Counted from the first letter of the stretch, positions 18,433-31,165 are shown. The stretch is 64,000 nucleotides of DNA from Lingula anatina (GCF_001039355.2 NW_019775651.1:95337-159336), one strand, 5' to 3'. The notes: generated by a model from the sequence alone, not told the origin. Numbers and translations are program-made.

Positions 18433-18486
18433 TTTATACGAGTGCTTCTTAGTCACTTCTTCTCTATCTAAGTCCTTATTTTTATA
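18433..18486 (-). promoter_or_regulatory. Core promoter and 5'UTR exon, copy 1
   Basis: Minus-strand TATAAAAA at 18479-18486 is followed about 50 bp later by a GTAAGTAA donor whose exon edge is 18433. The arrangement matches copies 0 and 2. The transcription start is expected near 18455. It was inferred from conservation among the three flanks and from the acceptor-like sequence before the coding ATG. Confidence 0.6.
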
Positions 18487-18910
18487 TGCAAACTAATAGT
18501 GTCTTAATCAATGTTTATGCACGTTTCGATCCAACGATTTTACTGTGATGGACCAGAACTTGGATGAATAAAAACATCTGCTGCCAATATGCAAACGTTC
18601 CACGACCACGCGCATGCAACGCTAATGTAACCCTGACATAGCCACACTTCTGAGGTAAAAAACATGTTAGGTTAACAAGATTTATTTATCAATCCAAGAG
18701 CTGCCAGTTGTAAGTAATAATTAACTTAGTACGCCCCATGGTCATCAAAATACGAGAATTTGGCTTAATTATCGAATATTTTGTTAATATAGATGGTGCC
18801 CTCTATTTTTTAATATTAAATTCATTTTGTCCATTATTTATTTTTTGTAACATTTTGTGTTAACTGGCTCGTCTTAACAGTTCAGACGTTTATCCAAACA
18901 TACATTTTTC

Positions 18911-18912
<2 letters not shown>

Positions 18913-18943
<31 letters not shown>

Positions 18944-19141
18944 AAAGGGGGGGGNNNNNNNNNNNNNNNNNNNNNNNNNNNNNNNNNNNNNNNNNNNNNN
19001 NNNNNNNNNNNNNNNNNNNNNNNNNNNNNNNNNNNNNNNNNNNNNNNNNNNNNNNNNNNNNNNNNNNNNNNNNNNNNNNNNNNNNNNNNNNNNNNNNNNN
19101 NNNNNNNNNNNNNNNNNNNNNNNNNNNNNNNNNNNGGGGTT
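18913..19141. other. Assembly gap flanked by poly(A)/poly(G)
   Basis: N run from 18955 to 19135 between a poly(A)-poly(G) tract on the left and a G-rich tract on the right. The homologous interval near copy 2 (about 26130-26190) is continuous, so this gap probably replaces short low-complexity sequence. Confidence 0.95.
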
Positions 19142-20159
19142 GGGGGGGGTAAAAGTTCCTTAAAATAAAAATGGATCCATTTATCTGTGAGCTGACTGCC
19201 ACATGAGTTCCATAAAATAAACGTTTGAAATATTGCCCATGTGTTTTAAGTTGTAGTGTTAGTCCGGCTGTAAACTAACGAATCCGGTCCCGTCTTGGGC
19301 CAATATAACCCAGATAATTTCCCATAGGAAACCACTCATGGCAAAGTGTCAAAAATCCAAAATGGCCTCCAATGCCCGGGGGGGGGGGGGTTTAATGGGT
19401 ATATCAAGGAAACTGGATAATTTAAAAACTTGTGAGAGGTATCATTTCCAATGCTCAAAGGCATGGTCATGTCATTCATTTGAAAAAAGTTTGGAATTCA
19501 TCAGAAGTCAAGGTCATGCCTTAATGTCAAGGTCAATCTCGAAAAAGGACCAAAATAGCTTAAAATATAGCATCAAGTTTCTTAATTTTGTCAAAAATGA
19601 AATTTTTATAATTTTTATAGCTCTTATTAAGAACTGCACACAAGAGGCCACCTATCTGAATGTTGCATTTAGCTGACCAAGGGGAAAATAAAGTATGTCA
19701 AGGAGAAATAAGCATCTTGAAAGATACAAATATAAGCTTTGTGATCCCTAAAAAGCATGCCAAACTAATTAATTGATAACTAATTGAATTGATTATATTA
19801 TTTGATGGCCAGATCTCTTTATGATGTTTAAGTTGAAAATTGTGAAAAAAGGGCAATATACTTTGTTAACGAAGGGAGACCAAGGTCATTTATGTGTGTA
19901 CAGGTCAATCTCAACAGTGGCTTAAAATGTACCTGTAACTACAATTTTGCGGAACTTTTAATTTCTAGAAATGTAGACTTACAACATATTGTAATGGTAT
20001 ATTTTAGTGACAAAATGTCACAAACACTTGACAATTTTTAATGTCTATATTGATACATCTGTGAGACAATATATGCAGTCAAGCAAAATGTGCCTGCCAG
20101 CAGTAACACACGCGCACCACTTTATAGAAGCATATTTGAACTGGTGATTGTGTTATTCA

Positions 20160-23110
20160 AGGGGTATTTATAATGCAGCGTTATTCAAGGGGTAATTACA
20201 AGGCAACATACGGGACCGTGCAGTCACCTGCACTGGTGGTCCCGCTAAGGTGAAAGTCCAACAGCACCAAGGGGGACTTTGTGCTTTACCAGCTATATAG
20301 CCACAGCAGAGCATTGTCAGCAACTTCTATTTTTAAGTGGCAACAACCTGTCAGAGCCTTGTTTTCCAGAGGAACAATAAATGGCAGACTCCTCAAAGAT
20401 GGCCTAGGGTAAAGCACAGTACACAAGAAATCTCTTTTGACCCAAGTAAGAATGAACCGCGCTTAGAATGGTTATTTCAAATTAATAGCATTCCATTGCT
20501 TCATTGGTAGCATGTCAGATTTTCTGATAGTTTGAAATTTCTTCTCGCGGTATTTTGTTTGTTTTGCTGGCTAACTACGTATTCAGTGCAATGTTTGTGC
20601 GGTGAAAGCAATTGCTCATGGCGACTTTGCCTTCCACTATGGTGCCAAACCAACCATGTGGTTCTGACGGAAATCATGAGGACACAGATTGTCCCCTGTG
20701 CTACAGCCCATAATGACCATTACTTTTCAACAATGGCAAAGGCAATGTCCAATTTTATCATACCAGACCAACACAACCACTATTTAGTGAGATGAAGCTG
20801 AGCAAATGAACTGTCTGGCACGTTTAATCTCTTGATTTGTATCCCATAAGGCAATGTTGGGGTACTCTAAACTGGGCTTTATGAAAGAGAGAGGCCCAGA
20901 ACGCTATTGGACAAACTGAGATAACTCTTGTTTAGGAACTGGTAGATCACAACCAGAGATATACACTGTATCTACAAACAGTTTAAGTCAGTACTTCGGG
21001 AACACTAGCAGGATTTTCACGACATCCTAACTCAGCATTGGAGAATAACAGGGTGACACTGGCATTCTGCATAATTGCTTTTTAATGGCGATTAATGAAC
21101 AATCAATCGCCAAAAAGAACTCATTTGGAAAAGGTTCAACAGAAATACTGTTACTTGAAGTTAGAACATGTGTTATAGTGAGAAATAACGACAAAGATCT
21201 GGAGATTTCAAACGTATATTCACCGACCAACTTTTCACACAATTTCACAAGTATTTAAACTCTATTTCTGCGTACTTATCATGCATTTATTTGTTTTCTG
21301 TCCATTGTCTTTGTAAAAAATGTTGCATGGTGATTAAAAAATATTTTCCATTCGCATGTTGCAAGTCACCATGCAACATTTCCTTATTAAGTAATCCCTA
21401 AGAGACCTGTTTTCAATTACAAATATTTAAAATATTATTTGAACTACTCATGCCTGGACCTTATCCAAAACTCAGTTATCATGCGATAAACAGATGATCA
21501 AAATTAAAATATACTACGAAATTAACTAATCACATGAACTATTACTGACTTTGACCTTTTCCATTTTTTTTTTGACACTAAAAACATGTTCTACAATTGT
21601 TGACTCTTGATGGAACTTAACTTACACTCAATAACTCCCTATCATTTAAGTCGTTTAATTCTACTTTAATTATTATCTGTAATGAGTGAAAGTGTAAGTC
21701 ATTCGCTTTACAACACATGAAATTATAATAATCATAATAAATACACTAATGGTCGCAGATTCTGGTTGAATTTTGCATTTGTTTTACTTATTGAAGCCAT
21801 ATTGAAACCTACAGATGTGCTATTCTGTTGGAATTTTCTATCATTTTATCAAGAGTGTATAATTTCGAAAAATTAAGAGTGATGAGTATTTCATGCCGTT
21901 TTGGGTAAGACCTTGCTTTAAAAGGACACAAAAGAGGATTTTCGCAGTGAGACATGCACCTCACCCTTCACCATACAATTAGTAATTTTGGTCACATACG
22001 TTTTTAAGAGACTGGATCATCTATAAATGTGGGCATGTACTTATTAAGAGAAATGACATTACAGGTATTTTATTTAACTGTTTTAATTACATTTATGTCC
22101 ATTTGACTTTAACACTTATTTTCTTTACCTTTGTTCAATTAAATCCCCCAGTAAAATGAATGCGTTTTGACCAAATTGCTTGATAAATAAATTAATTTCT
22201 GCGAAAGTTATAGTATGATGTATTTTTAGACCATTTTGGTCCCATTTTAAGACTGACCTGACACACATAAATGACCTAGGCCTCTGATGATCAACAAACT
22301 ATTGTCCTTTTATTTCATGATTTTTATCTTGCACATTATTAACAAGTTTGACCATCAATGACTTTATCTAGTTTGACTGAATTGTTATTGGTTTACAAAT
22401 GTCACTATTGCATGTGTTTGGATGGAAATTTGACCTTGACATACATTATTTTACCATTGGTCAGTTAAATGCAACGTTCACAATGGTGGTTTCTTGCAGT
22501 TCACAAAAGGAGCTATAAAAAGTTCATTTTTGAAAGAATACGGAAAGTTGATGCTATGTTTTAAGCTATTTTGGTCCTTTTTCGAGATAGACCTTGTCAT
22601 TTACTAAATTAGGCATGAATTTCACCCCTAATGACTTTCAAACTTTTTTCAAATGAATGGCCAAATGAATTTTGTTCATTTACTGGACCATGTTTAGGTA
22701 CGAAGCCAACAGAGTGGAAATAAAAACCGTACTAAAACACATGTTGTTTTTTAATTTTCGTCTAGCAAACAAACAATGTATTATCCATTATGCATACCAC
22801 AATATAAAAGTCATATACTCAAATAAAATAAGATTTATAAAGTTTTTTGGGGGAGTCAAAATTTCATGGGGAGAGTCACATTTTCATTATGAAAATTTGA
22901 CCGGGAGTCACATTTTCATTATATAAATCTGACTGTGGAGTCACATTTTGGGTCAGATTTTCATGGTACACCGGTATATATATTTTTCAAGCGTCCGTGT
23001 TATCGGCGACCCGATCTTTCATGAAAGATGTAGGCAAAGGGTGAAACAGCCAACAGTGTGGAGATAAAGACGGCCCTAAAAGAAATTTGTTTTAAAAAGA
23101 GAATATATTA
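20160..23110. repeat. Tandem-duplicated spacer, copy B
   Basis: Paralogue of 10.04-12.66 kb in the same order, without the Tc1 element and with about 2.1 kb of additional sequence (20880-22970). The additional part has no supported gene. It includes a short direct repeat built on AGTCACATTTTCAT (about 22850-22950). Confidence 0.7.
20532..20795 (+). CDS. Possible small secreted Cys-rich ORF or relic
   Basis: An 87-codon frame starts MKFLLAVFCLFCWLTTYSVQ, a convincing signal-peptide-like hydrophobic start. It continues CLCGESNCSWRLCLPLWC with six cysteines in 18 residues, then loses obvious order. A second frame over 20650-20710 reads PCGSDGNHEDTDCPLC, so the region may be a frameshifted relic of a Cys-rich secreted protein. 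The paralogous spacer (12150-12330) is recognisably similar but does not keep the frame. I cannot assign a family. Confidence 0.25.
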   Translation: MKFLLAVFCLFCWLTTYSVQCLCGESNCSWRLCLPLWCQTNHVVLTEIMRTQIVPCATAHNDHYFSTMAKAMSNFIIPDQHNHYLVR

Positions 23111-23523
23111 TAACCTTATCAATTTTTCTAAGAATTGATTATTTAGTCTTTTTATTTAGGAAGCGCGTTTATTTAGAAGCTCTGTAAAGCTTTCTTGTTA
23201 CATATAAAAGGTGCACACATTTAGTTTGAAATATTAGAATTTTACCGCCTTGTTCTTTTCATGCTATTAAGTCACTTGATTTTTTTAATCTGTAATATAA
23301 GTAATATATCGATTTGATAAACGATTGATTTTGTTAATTAAAGAATGATACAACTACCCGCAATTTTTGTGAATCTACAACAAGATCAAATGTTTGTTTA
23401 AGTCAGAAAGCAAACATGTATTTAAGATTCACATTTTATTGATTTCATTCAACTAACCACATTGATAGATGTATTAGGGGCGAAAGCAAATTTTTTGTTA
23501 AATGCTCTTCAAATAGCTCTTCT

Positions 23524-24677
23524 TCAGTTCTTTGCAAACTTGAAGGGGGCAGCACTGAGTTCGGCTCTGTCGATGTAGTCATCATCTTGGAAAAAATAAC
23601 AAAAAAAAAAAAAATAAATAAATATATATGCATATCGATTGGAATGTTTTCTTTTTCAATATCCTTGGATAGTATAAAGGTGAATGCCTACTGGCATTAC
23701 AGTATACTGCTGCAGAAAAATATTGATAACATCCATCTGTAAAGTAAATCTGTAAAGTAACAGTAAAGTATAAGATTATCAAAGTAAATTAATACATGTA
23801 ATTTTGTTCATAAAACTTTGGGCCCGTACACAATTGATTTATTGTCCTAGCTCCACGGGGTCTCTCGCTGAACAGACTAACACGCCTCCTTTTGTTTCCA
23901 ACATTCTCGTATAATTTCTAGCAGGAGGGGGCGGTTTGGGCTGTCAATCTGCTTGCATTTAGCGAGGGTACCTTTGGAATCAGTGCGCAGTAGCTTGAGT
24001 GACTAGTTCATTGTAAACAGGCCCTAAACCAAACCTGTTGGAATCTTGCAGATTCTAAATAAACGTTATTTTATACGTGTGTCTTTTCATAAAATTGCTC
24101 TACATTGTTTGAAAGTCTGAAAGCGAATTCCTTGTGAGGGGATTTGAACAATATGGACATTCTGCAATAATTGCTACAAATGGGGAAGTTAAGACCAACA
24201 GCAGTCACGTATAGCACCAGGACGCATTGTCCCTCTGTTTCTTGGCCCACTTACCGTTTGTGTCGGCCAAATGGAAAGCTTTCAATGCTGCAACGTCTTT
24301 CAACTCAGCATTGATGGCATTGACAAATTCTCTATGAGTGATGAGACCATCTCTGTTGGTGTCATACTCGTTAAAATGTCTTGGGAATTCACCCTCCCAG
24401 TGAGCAACCTGCAAACCAGAGAACCAGCTGAAAGTTTGATTTAGGTGCAGAATCTCAAATTAATGGGACTGTGGGGCAATGAACTACCACTTAAAACCGT
24501 CTATTTAGTTTATGCCCTTAACACTAAAATGAAAAACAACTGGCATGCCTTTGTTACTTGGAGGCCGCCTCTCACAAACAATAAAATTTTTCCAGTAAAA
24601 AAGCAAGAATCCATTAACTTTGTGATAATAACCTTTGGCATACGAAGAACCATTTATTGTAAATCAGCATATTACGG

Positions 24678-24729
<52 letters not shown>

Positions 24730-25170
24730 TGAACATTTTAGTGGATTCGGTTTTTGACCTAGGTATGACGACAACTTTACGGTATGCAAGAATGCGGCAC
24801 GGATCTTGAATAGCAGTCAGGAGCATCAAAGAATCGTCATGGGAGACGTAATAATATTGTTGAGTGGATATTGAAGGTGTGGGCCTGTCAGTCATTAAAC
24901 ACTTACGACCACCCATGTATGTGGTGCATCACGTTTGCCGAAGAGACCGCCGAGCCAGTTCACCACTTTATCGCCCAGGTCGCACACCTTGTCACAGCTC
25001 GTGCCACAGACTACGCCGCCGACGGCTCCAGCTGCAGCGGCCGCGGTACCTCCACTGAGCGCAGCGCCGGCTGCGGTGGCGCCAGATTTGCACAGAGGAC
25101 TGCAGACGTCTTCACAAATCCCTGCGCTGGCGTACGCCACACAAGCAACCAAAAGGATGAAAACTTTCAT
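23524..25170 (-). CDS. Secreted Cys-hairpin/EF-hand protein, copy 2
   Basis: Exons 24907-25170, 24255-24408, 23524-23585 join in frame to 159 residues. Residues 1-16 are the signal peptide MKVFILLVACVAYASA. Cysteines lie at 19, 23, 27, 55, 59 and 63. The intervening Ala/Gly segment has repeated small-residue spacing like a glycine zipper. VVNWLGGLFGKRD occupies 69-81. EF-hand loops are DTNRDGLITHRE and DTNDDDYIDRAE. The protein ends APFKFAKN. The last exon is joined through AAC-G|AT, changing the second loop from NGD (copy 1) to NDD. The structure and intron positions are the same as copies 1 and 3, so all three descend from one gene. The short last intron (about 670 bp) lacks the Penelope insertion. 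A TATA promoter lies at about 25745. Confidence 0.87.
23820..24024. mobile_element. MITE in last intron of copy 2
   Basis: Same element and position as 15170-15374 in copy 1 (starts GGGCCCGTACACAATTG, ends AACAGGCCC). Inherited through the gene duplication rather than inserted independently. Confidence 0.7.
24681..24727. repeat. (TA)n microsatellite
   Basis: Pure TA run of about 47 bp in the first coding intron of copy 2. Confidence 0.95.
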
Positions 25171-25688
25171 GGCGTTATCGTTCTAGTTGATGATAAATAA
25201 ATACATACATAGGGAAGGATAGTATCATATTTTGGTTACAGTTACATCAAACATATCAATATGCAAACAATTATGAAGAATTTTACAACACAATTAATGT
25301 CATAAATGTATGTTGTACTACAAGGCATATAATGAGCAATAGGCCTTTATACAATAAAAAAAGTTTTACCATATCCAAAAACGTGGACAAATTCACGATC
25401 CATGTTAACCAGCTTTTGAGTTCGAAGTTTTCTGATTAAGTTTATTTAAGTTGCTTAAATATAAATATATATAATTTTACGACATAAGATTTACAATATG
25501 CACCTTACGAAATTCACATTAGTAGCTAATTTAAAAAAAACTTTTTTTTTACTCTACCCAAAAAAACCAACACCTATCAGAAATTCTCCACTGTCAGATT
25601 AATACCTCATTACATGATATTACGTGGTTCACAAATAAATCGGTGAAAAACCGATAAATCCTTTTTCTTATTGTTTTAGATTACTTAC

Positions 25689-25749
25689 TCTATGCGGGCT
25701 CTTCGTAGACGGGAGTCACTACTTCTCTATCTAAGTCCTCATTTTTATA
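25689..25749 (-). promoter_or_regulatory. Core promoter and 5'UTR exon, copy 2
   Basis: Minus-strand TATAAAAA (25742-25749), leader, then a GTAAGTAA donor with exon edge 25689. An acceptor AACTAG lies twelve bases before the coding ATG at 25170, consistent with a short non-coding first exon. About 460 bp around it are shared with copies 0 and 1. Confidence 0.65.
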
Positions 25750-26299
25750 TGAACACCAACAGAGACTCAGTCAGTGGTTATGCACATTCCGATCCAACGT
25801 TTGTACTGTGATGGACCCGAAGCTGGATGAATAAAAACGTCTTCTGTCAAGATGCAAACGTCCCACGACCACGCGTATGTAACGCTTAAGAAACGGATGC
25901 AACCCTGACCTTCTGAGGTCAAATACATGTTAGTTTTACAAGATTTATTGAAGAGCTGCCCGTTGTAATTAACTTTCCTAATACACCCAATGGTCATCAA
26001 AATACGAGAATTCGCCTTATCAATCAATTATTTTTCAATGTAGGTGTTGTCATCTATTTTCGAATATTACATCACTTTTATCAATAATTAAAATTGTTTA
26101 TTATAGGTGATATTTGTGTAAACTGGCGCGTCTCAACATTTCTAAAGTTTATTCATCCGAAGATTCATTGGTACAAAAAGAATGGAAAAGTCCCTTCAAA
26201 TAAGAATGGATTTGAAGGCACGTTAGACCAAAGATGTTCTTATCTGAGAGCCGACTGAGTTCCATTAAAAAATTTTCTTTGGACATCATCTCTAGTGGA

Positions 26300-27682
26300 T
26301 ACTATTCCTTCTTCATGGATTTTGTCATTGAGTCACTAGATCTAAATACTCTGAAAAATATCGAAAGATTCAGACAAAAGAACTATGGGGCCACGGAACC
26401 AGTCATAGGGACCATTCAGATTGAGAAGAGCCGAGTGCTAGTAAGGCCGCGACCTAAATATGGCAGACCTACATGAAAGGAAAACCGCTAACCCTGTAAT
26501 TGTAATTGTAAATGTATCATTAAAATTTTGGACTATAGAGGCACACCCTAAGCAAAGACCATTTCGAAGTTTGGAATATTGATTAAGCTGTATTTCAAAA
26601 ACCTTGCAAACAAGGGTCTAATTACCCTAAAAACTACACAGGTGTGATGAAGCTGTTGGGTTTATCTTTTGCTGTTACATGAGGTAATAAATACAATTAT
26701 ATATTTTCATGTCATTTATTAACTACTTTCCAGTTGATTCCGGTGCCCCTTCTATTTATTTCTCTTTCCACTTCTTTCAATATCTAGTGGCCTTCTCTCT
26801 TTGACATTACCCGCAGTTGTATTAGTATTATGACAAAAACACTATCCGCTCCTTTCTCACTTTCTCCTCGCTCCTTTCTCGTTTCTAACATTACACAAGC
26901 TTCAAATCCACAAAAACTTTCAGCAAACTATCATGGGTTGTTATACTGCAGTTTCGTTAGTTTGTGGCATCACTTTTAAAGCGTATTTTGAAAAAATAAA
27001 AAACCCTGCAAACTAAAACGACATTCCTGAGTCTCAAGATTTGCTCTTTTTTTTTTTACCTAAATACTGGGTGCTACAACAGACCAATGCATTAGAATCC
27101 GGAGATCATAAATCCGGGCGCTTGCCTTTATGAATTCATTCTCAAATTTATCAAAATATTATAATTTGACTTTAATGTACAGTGTGACCATGATTATGCC
27201 CTGCACTGCTAGGAAAATTGATTTTGCATTGGGCCGAGAACGAGGCAGTATAAAGGAGGGCCACCATTTAAGAGCCTCCAAAGCACCTCATTTTTTCATA
27301 TTAAATCTCGGTAGTATTATGGAAGATATTATTGACTATAAAGAAATGGAGTTAGAGGCAACGTCATGTGTACCTTATACAATATTAGTATACAGTGAAA
27401 TTTTGTTTATTATGACTGATAATTTTTTGAAAAAATGATTTGAAGTTGGTTGAGTTATTTTCATCCTCCCTATCATAACACGAGAGTGATAAAAGGACCG
27501 TCTTGAAAGAAAGTTACCCCCCCCCCCCCAGAACAGCTCTCAAAGCCCAAAGTGATTATCGATGTATCTTAAATAAAACATGTATGTTAAACAAAACACC
27601 TTTATTATCTGTGATGAAATACAGTCAGCCAAAATAGAAAAAAAAAAAAAAAAGGAATTGCTGATGTTCATTGTCCCGCATT
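26300..27682. other. Spacer between copies 2 and 3
   Basis: Open frames at 26234-26476 and 27130-27438 show no recognisable domain and no splice context. A poly(C) run is at about 27519 and a poly(A) run at 27638. No gene supported. Confidence 0.5.
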
Positions 27683-29815
27683 TCATGGCCCAAAGCGGAA
27701 TGGAGCGGCTCTGAGTTCTGCAGGACTAATGTGGTCGTCACCTGGAAGGACAAAGAAATGATTCAGTTGATTACAGTAATCAATGTTTAACAGAAATAAA
27801 TGAAACTATAGACATATTTGATAAGCGCGTTTTTAAGGCAAATGTAATAACTTAAGTTAATGATACACCTATTGTTTGGCCACCAGACGTGCTTTTCCAG
27901 ATCTTATACTGATCTACGGTGCGTCCCGAAAAGATGAAAAATTGAGGCGGAATATTCACTAGAAATGACCAAACAGTTTTGGGTCTGAAAGTTTACATAT
28001 CCGAAGGCGCTTTAGTGTTTTTTAACTCAAAAGCCAGCGAAGGAGTCATTCTAGTTACAAAGCATCATATGTGAAACCGTTCTTGTCCTAAGCTAGCAAT
28101 TTTCTTTGGACTTCACAATGATGTCGTTTCTCCAAATTAATCTCTGATTCGGCGAACCTATCAAGAACTATCTGGCCTTCAAAACACGGGGAAAGAGTGT
28201 GGGCGATTTGAAAGGTGGGCGTAGTGACCGCACTACTTTACAGGACACATGTGGTTTCTTCTCACAGAAAGCGTGACTTGGGTGTGATATCTTTATCCCA
28301 TGGCAGCCACGCGAACAGAATCGTGACATGCCATTCTGATTACCAGACACACTGGCTTTAATGAACCCAGCAGAGGAATGGGAATTGTGATTGATACAAA
28401 AATATCAATAAATTTCAACACCTCCAACCTCAATACAACTGTGAGTATTTACTCATGAAGTAAAGTAAAAAAAGCATGTCTGGTTCTTGCATACCGCACT
28501 ACACTGCGTCTTAGTGCGGTTTACAGAAATATGCCTGGCATATCTGTTTGGCCCTGATTCAGATTGGGTGTCGTCGTTCTCACCTCCTTGATGAGGTACA
28601 ACAAAATATGGCCAAAACAATTTCCCTCTTCCAGGGCCACAGATGAAATTATGCTTACAAGATATTCACAGATATTACTCTGCCAAATCACTGGTTGTGC
28701 ATATTCAGCGAGGTGCTTTTTTTTTTCAAAGCGGGTCTAGTTCCTTATTTTGACCTTTTAATTCAGTAGTCAGGGTTCTGTGTTCTACTCACCGTCCAAG
28801 TCGGCCATCTTGAACACTCTCAGTGTCTGCAGGTCTCTCACTTCAGCACTGATGGCGTTGACAAACTCTCTGTGAGAGATAAGGCCATCTTTGTTGGTGT
28901 CGTAAGCAGAGAAGGCACGTGGAAAGACAGATTCCCAGGTCCTGACCTATATATAGAAATGACGTAATTAAATTGAATAAATAGATGAAAAGCACAATCA
29001 ATTCTAGAAGAAAGCATTTAACGGGGTTTTTTTATCCAGGTAGAATTGTACTAGCAGGACCAATAAACAGTTTTCACTGAACGAAGTAAATACATGTGCC
29101 CACAACAAGATGCACTAAATATACATACATGTTGTTGTGCATGTTTAAAATAAAACAAATATAATAAATTGTTTGGAACACTCCTAATGAGGAATGCTTT
29201 ACGGTGTCAGAGACCGAGACGTGATTTCTCGTGGCGCTTAATTGTCGAAAAAAAAATCAGCAAAAGTTATATTTTAATACTAAAAATAAAACCACGTATT
29301 AAAATACGTTAATTTCACTAAACAATATTAATGAAAGACCTATTAGAGATCAGGAAAAGATAAGAATCTACCGTTCGAAACAAAAAGACACTGCATCCAA
29401 TGCCAAAAAAAAATTACCGAAAAACATTATACTGAAATTTCACTTTGATGGAATTTTGCTGAAAAAAATATACTAAAAAATACACTGTGCCAAAGATTAT
29501 ACTGAAATTGAATTATACTGAAAAAAAAAAAAAAAAAGAGTCCAAACTCACCGTGACCCATCCCTCATTGAGGTCGCGTTTGCCGAAGAGACCGCCGACC
29601 CAGTCCACCACTTTACCGCCCAGGTCACACACCGTGCTGCAGCTTGGGCCGCAGACAACGGTTCCAGCGGCGCCAGCAGCAGCGGCCGCGGTGCCTCCAC
29701 TGATCGCAGCGCCGGCTGCCGTGGCGCCAGTTTTGCACAGAGGACTGCACACGTCCTCACAAATACCTGCGCTGGCGTACGCCACACAAGCAACCAAAAG
29801 GATGAAAACCTTCAT
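27683..29815 (-). CDS. Secreted Cys-hairpin/EF-hand protein, copy 3
   Basis: Exons 29552-29815, 28793-28946, 27683-27741 join to 158 residues. The N-terminal exon is nearly identical to copy 2 through GGLFGKRD (Cys at 19, 23, 27, 55, 59, 63). It diverges right after the KR (DLNEGWVT against DAPHTWVV). The EF-hand half is more divergent: loop 1 DTNKDGLISHRE, loop 2 DLDGDDHISPAE, end APFRFGP. Intron phases and the 154-bp EF exon length match copies 1 and 2. The contrast between a conserved hairpin exon and divergent EF exons suggests selection or gene conversion on the first half. The promoter is about 1.3 kb upstream (31112-31165). Confidence 0.87.
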
Positions 29816-29889
29816 GATGATACGTCCTAAAACATTTTTATGATGATACCATTAACATTAACGCGACAAACAAAACACAAAGAGGGGTT

Positions 29890-29891
<2 letters not shown>

Positions 29892-29943
<52 letters not shown>
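29892..29943. repeat. (TA)n microsatellite
   Basis: Pure TA run of about 52 bp just upstream of the copy 3 coding start. Confidence 0.95.
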
Positions 29944-29946
<3 letters not shown>

Positions 29947-31111
29947 AAAAAGAAAAAAAAACGCAAAATCGGGTATTTAACATTTCAAAGCTCGTTTTAA
30001 TTTGGTTGAGAAATTTGAGTAAATTGAATGGAAGGGTTTATATTCACTTTGGGTATAAAAGGAAAAATAACGTAAAAAACGTTCACACCTGACTTGCGAC
30101 TGTTAGAAGAAAGATATTTGGCCCAGCCCCACAAATATGTTACAAAAGAAAATACTGTAATATTTAATGTTCATTAACACTGGTGTATGAATTTTGAGAT
30201 GTCTTTCAAATATTGCCAAGCCTTTGTAGGGGTGGTGAGCGTGAACAAAAACTAAGTGGTCAAAAGTAGCAGGTGTAGCAGGGGCGTTATGGCGCCTAGG
30301 ATTCTGCGCCTTAAAATTTATGTGTCACAAATCTGTGAACTAGATGTTCGAACAAAGGCAAACATGCGTTGATAGCCTATATAGCCGATTTTTATCTTTT
30401 TTGTTTGCATTGTTGAACGATTCAGTTTTTGACCTTATCATCGAACTCGTCATTGTTACATTTTGGAAACAAAATCAATGTGCAATTCAAAAATGGAAGA
30501 AAAGGTGTAAAAAGCTGCATACAATGTATCAAGACTGAGCAGCAAAGCAGACAAATATACAAACACCCTACAACAAAAACATTTCAACAATATTTAGAAA
30601 AATATTTAGTAAAAAAAAAAATAATCCGATCATCTCCACTGTCAAAAGGCAGCTTTTTTTTTCTTAAAAATGTCACTGAGCAAATATGAAGTAAATCCAA
30701 AATACAGTTCGGCACTTACAGGATGTAAGTTGTCAAAATACATCGAGCACCACAAATAAGGTCAATACTTTTCGTAAAATTAATCCAAAAATGCTTATTT
30801 TCAAAAGAAATTTTTTAATCATACAATGCTACTAATTAAATTTACAGAAAAACGAAAAAAAAAAAGGTTTGACAGTTAATTATCAGGACATTTGGAAGGC
30901 GACAAACCCAGTGATCAATATATATAGATATTCATACCGTTTGTATATGATTACACTCATTACTGGTCATAGATAATGTTCAACAAGAATATTTCGTTGA
31001 ACTTGATTCAGACAAAAAATGCTACAATTTAAGAGAATACACGCGATACACTGCAGCTGCAGTCGTATTACTGCGCCTCTGGAAAAAAGAACGCTGCCCC
31101 GATTCACTTAC

Positions 31112-31165
31112 CTTCACTGCGAAATGCTGAAAGCTACTGGACAGTAATACAGTGCACTATTTATA
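31112..31165 (-). promoter_or_regulatory. Core promoter and 5'UTR exon, copy 3
   Basis: Minus-strand TATAAATA (31158-31165) is followed by GTGCACTGTATTAC, AGCATTTCGCAGTGAAG and a consensus donor GTAAGTGAA; the exon edge is 31112. An acceptor (TTTTAG) lies 11 bases before the ATG at 29815. The layout equals copies 0-2, although the sequence is not closely similar. Confidence 0.6.

Noticed and set aside
26234-26476. 80-codon frame with FVIESLDLNTLKNIERFR
   Set aside because: Reads like protein but has no recognised family, no splice context, and overlaps the duplicated promoter flank.
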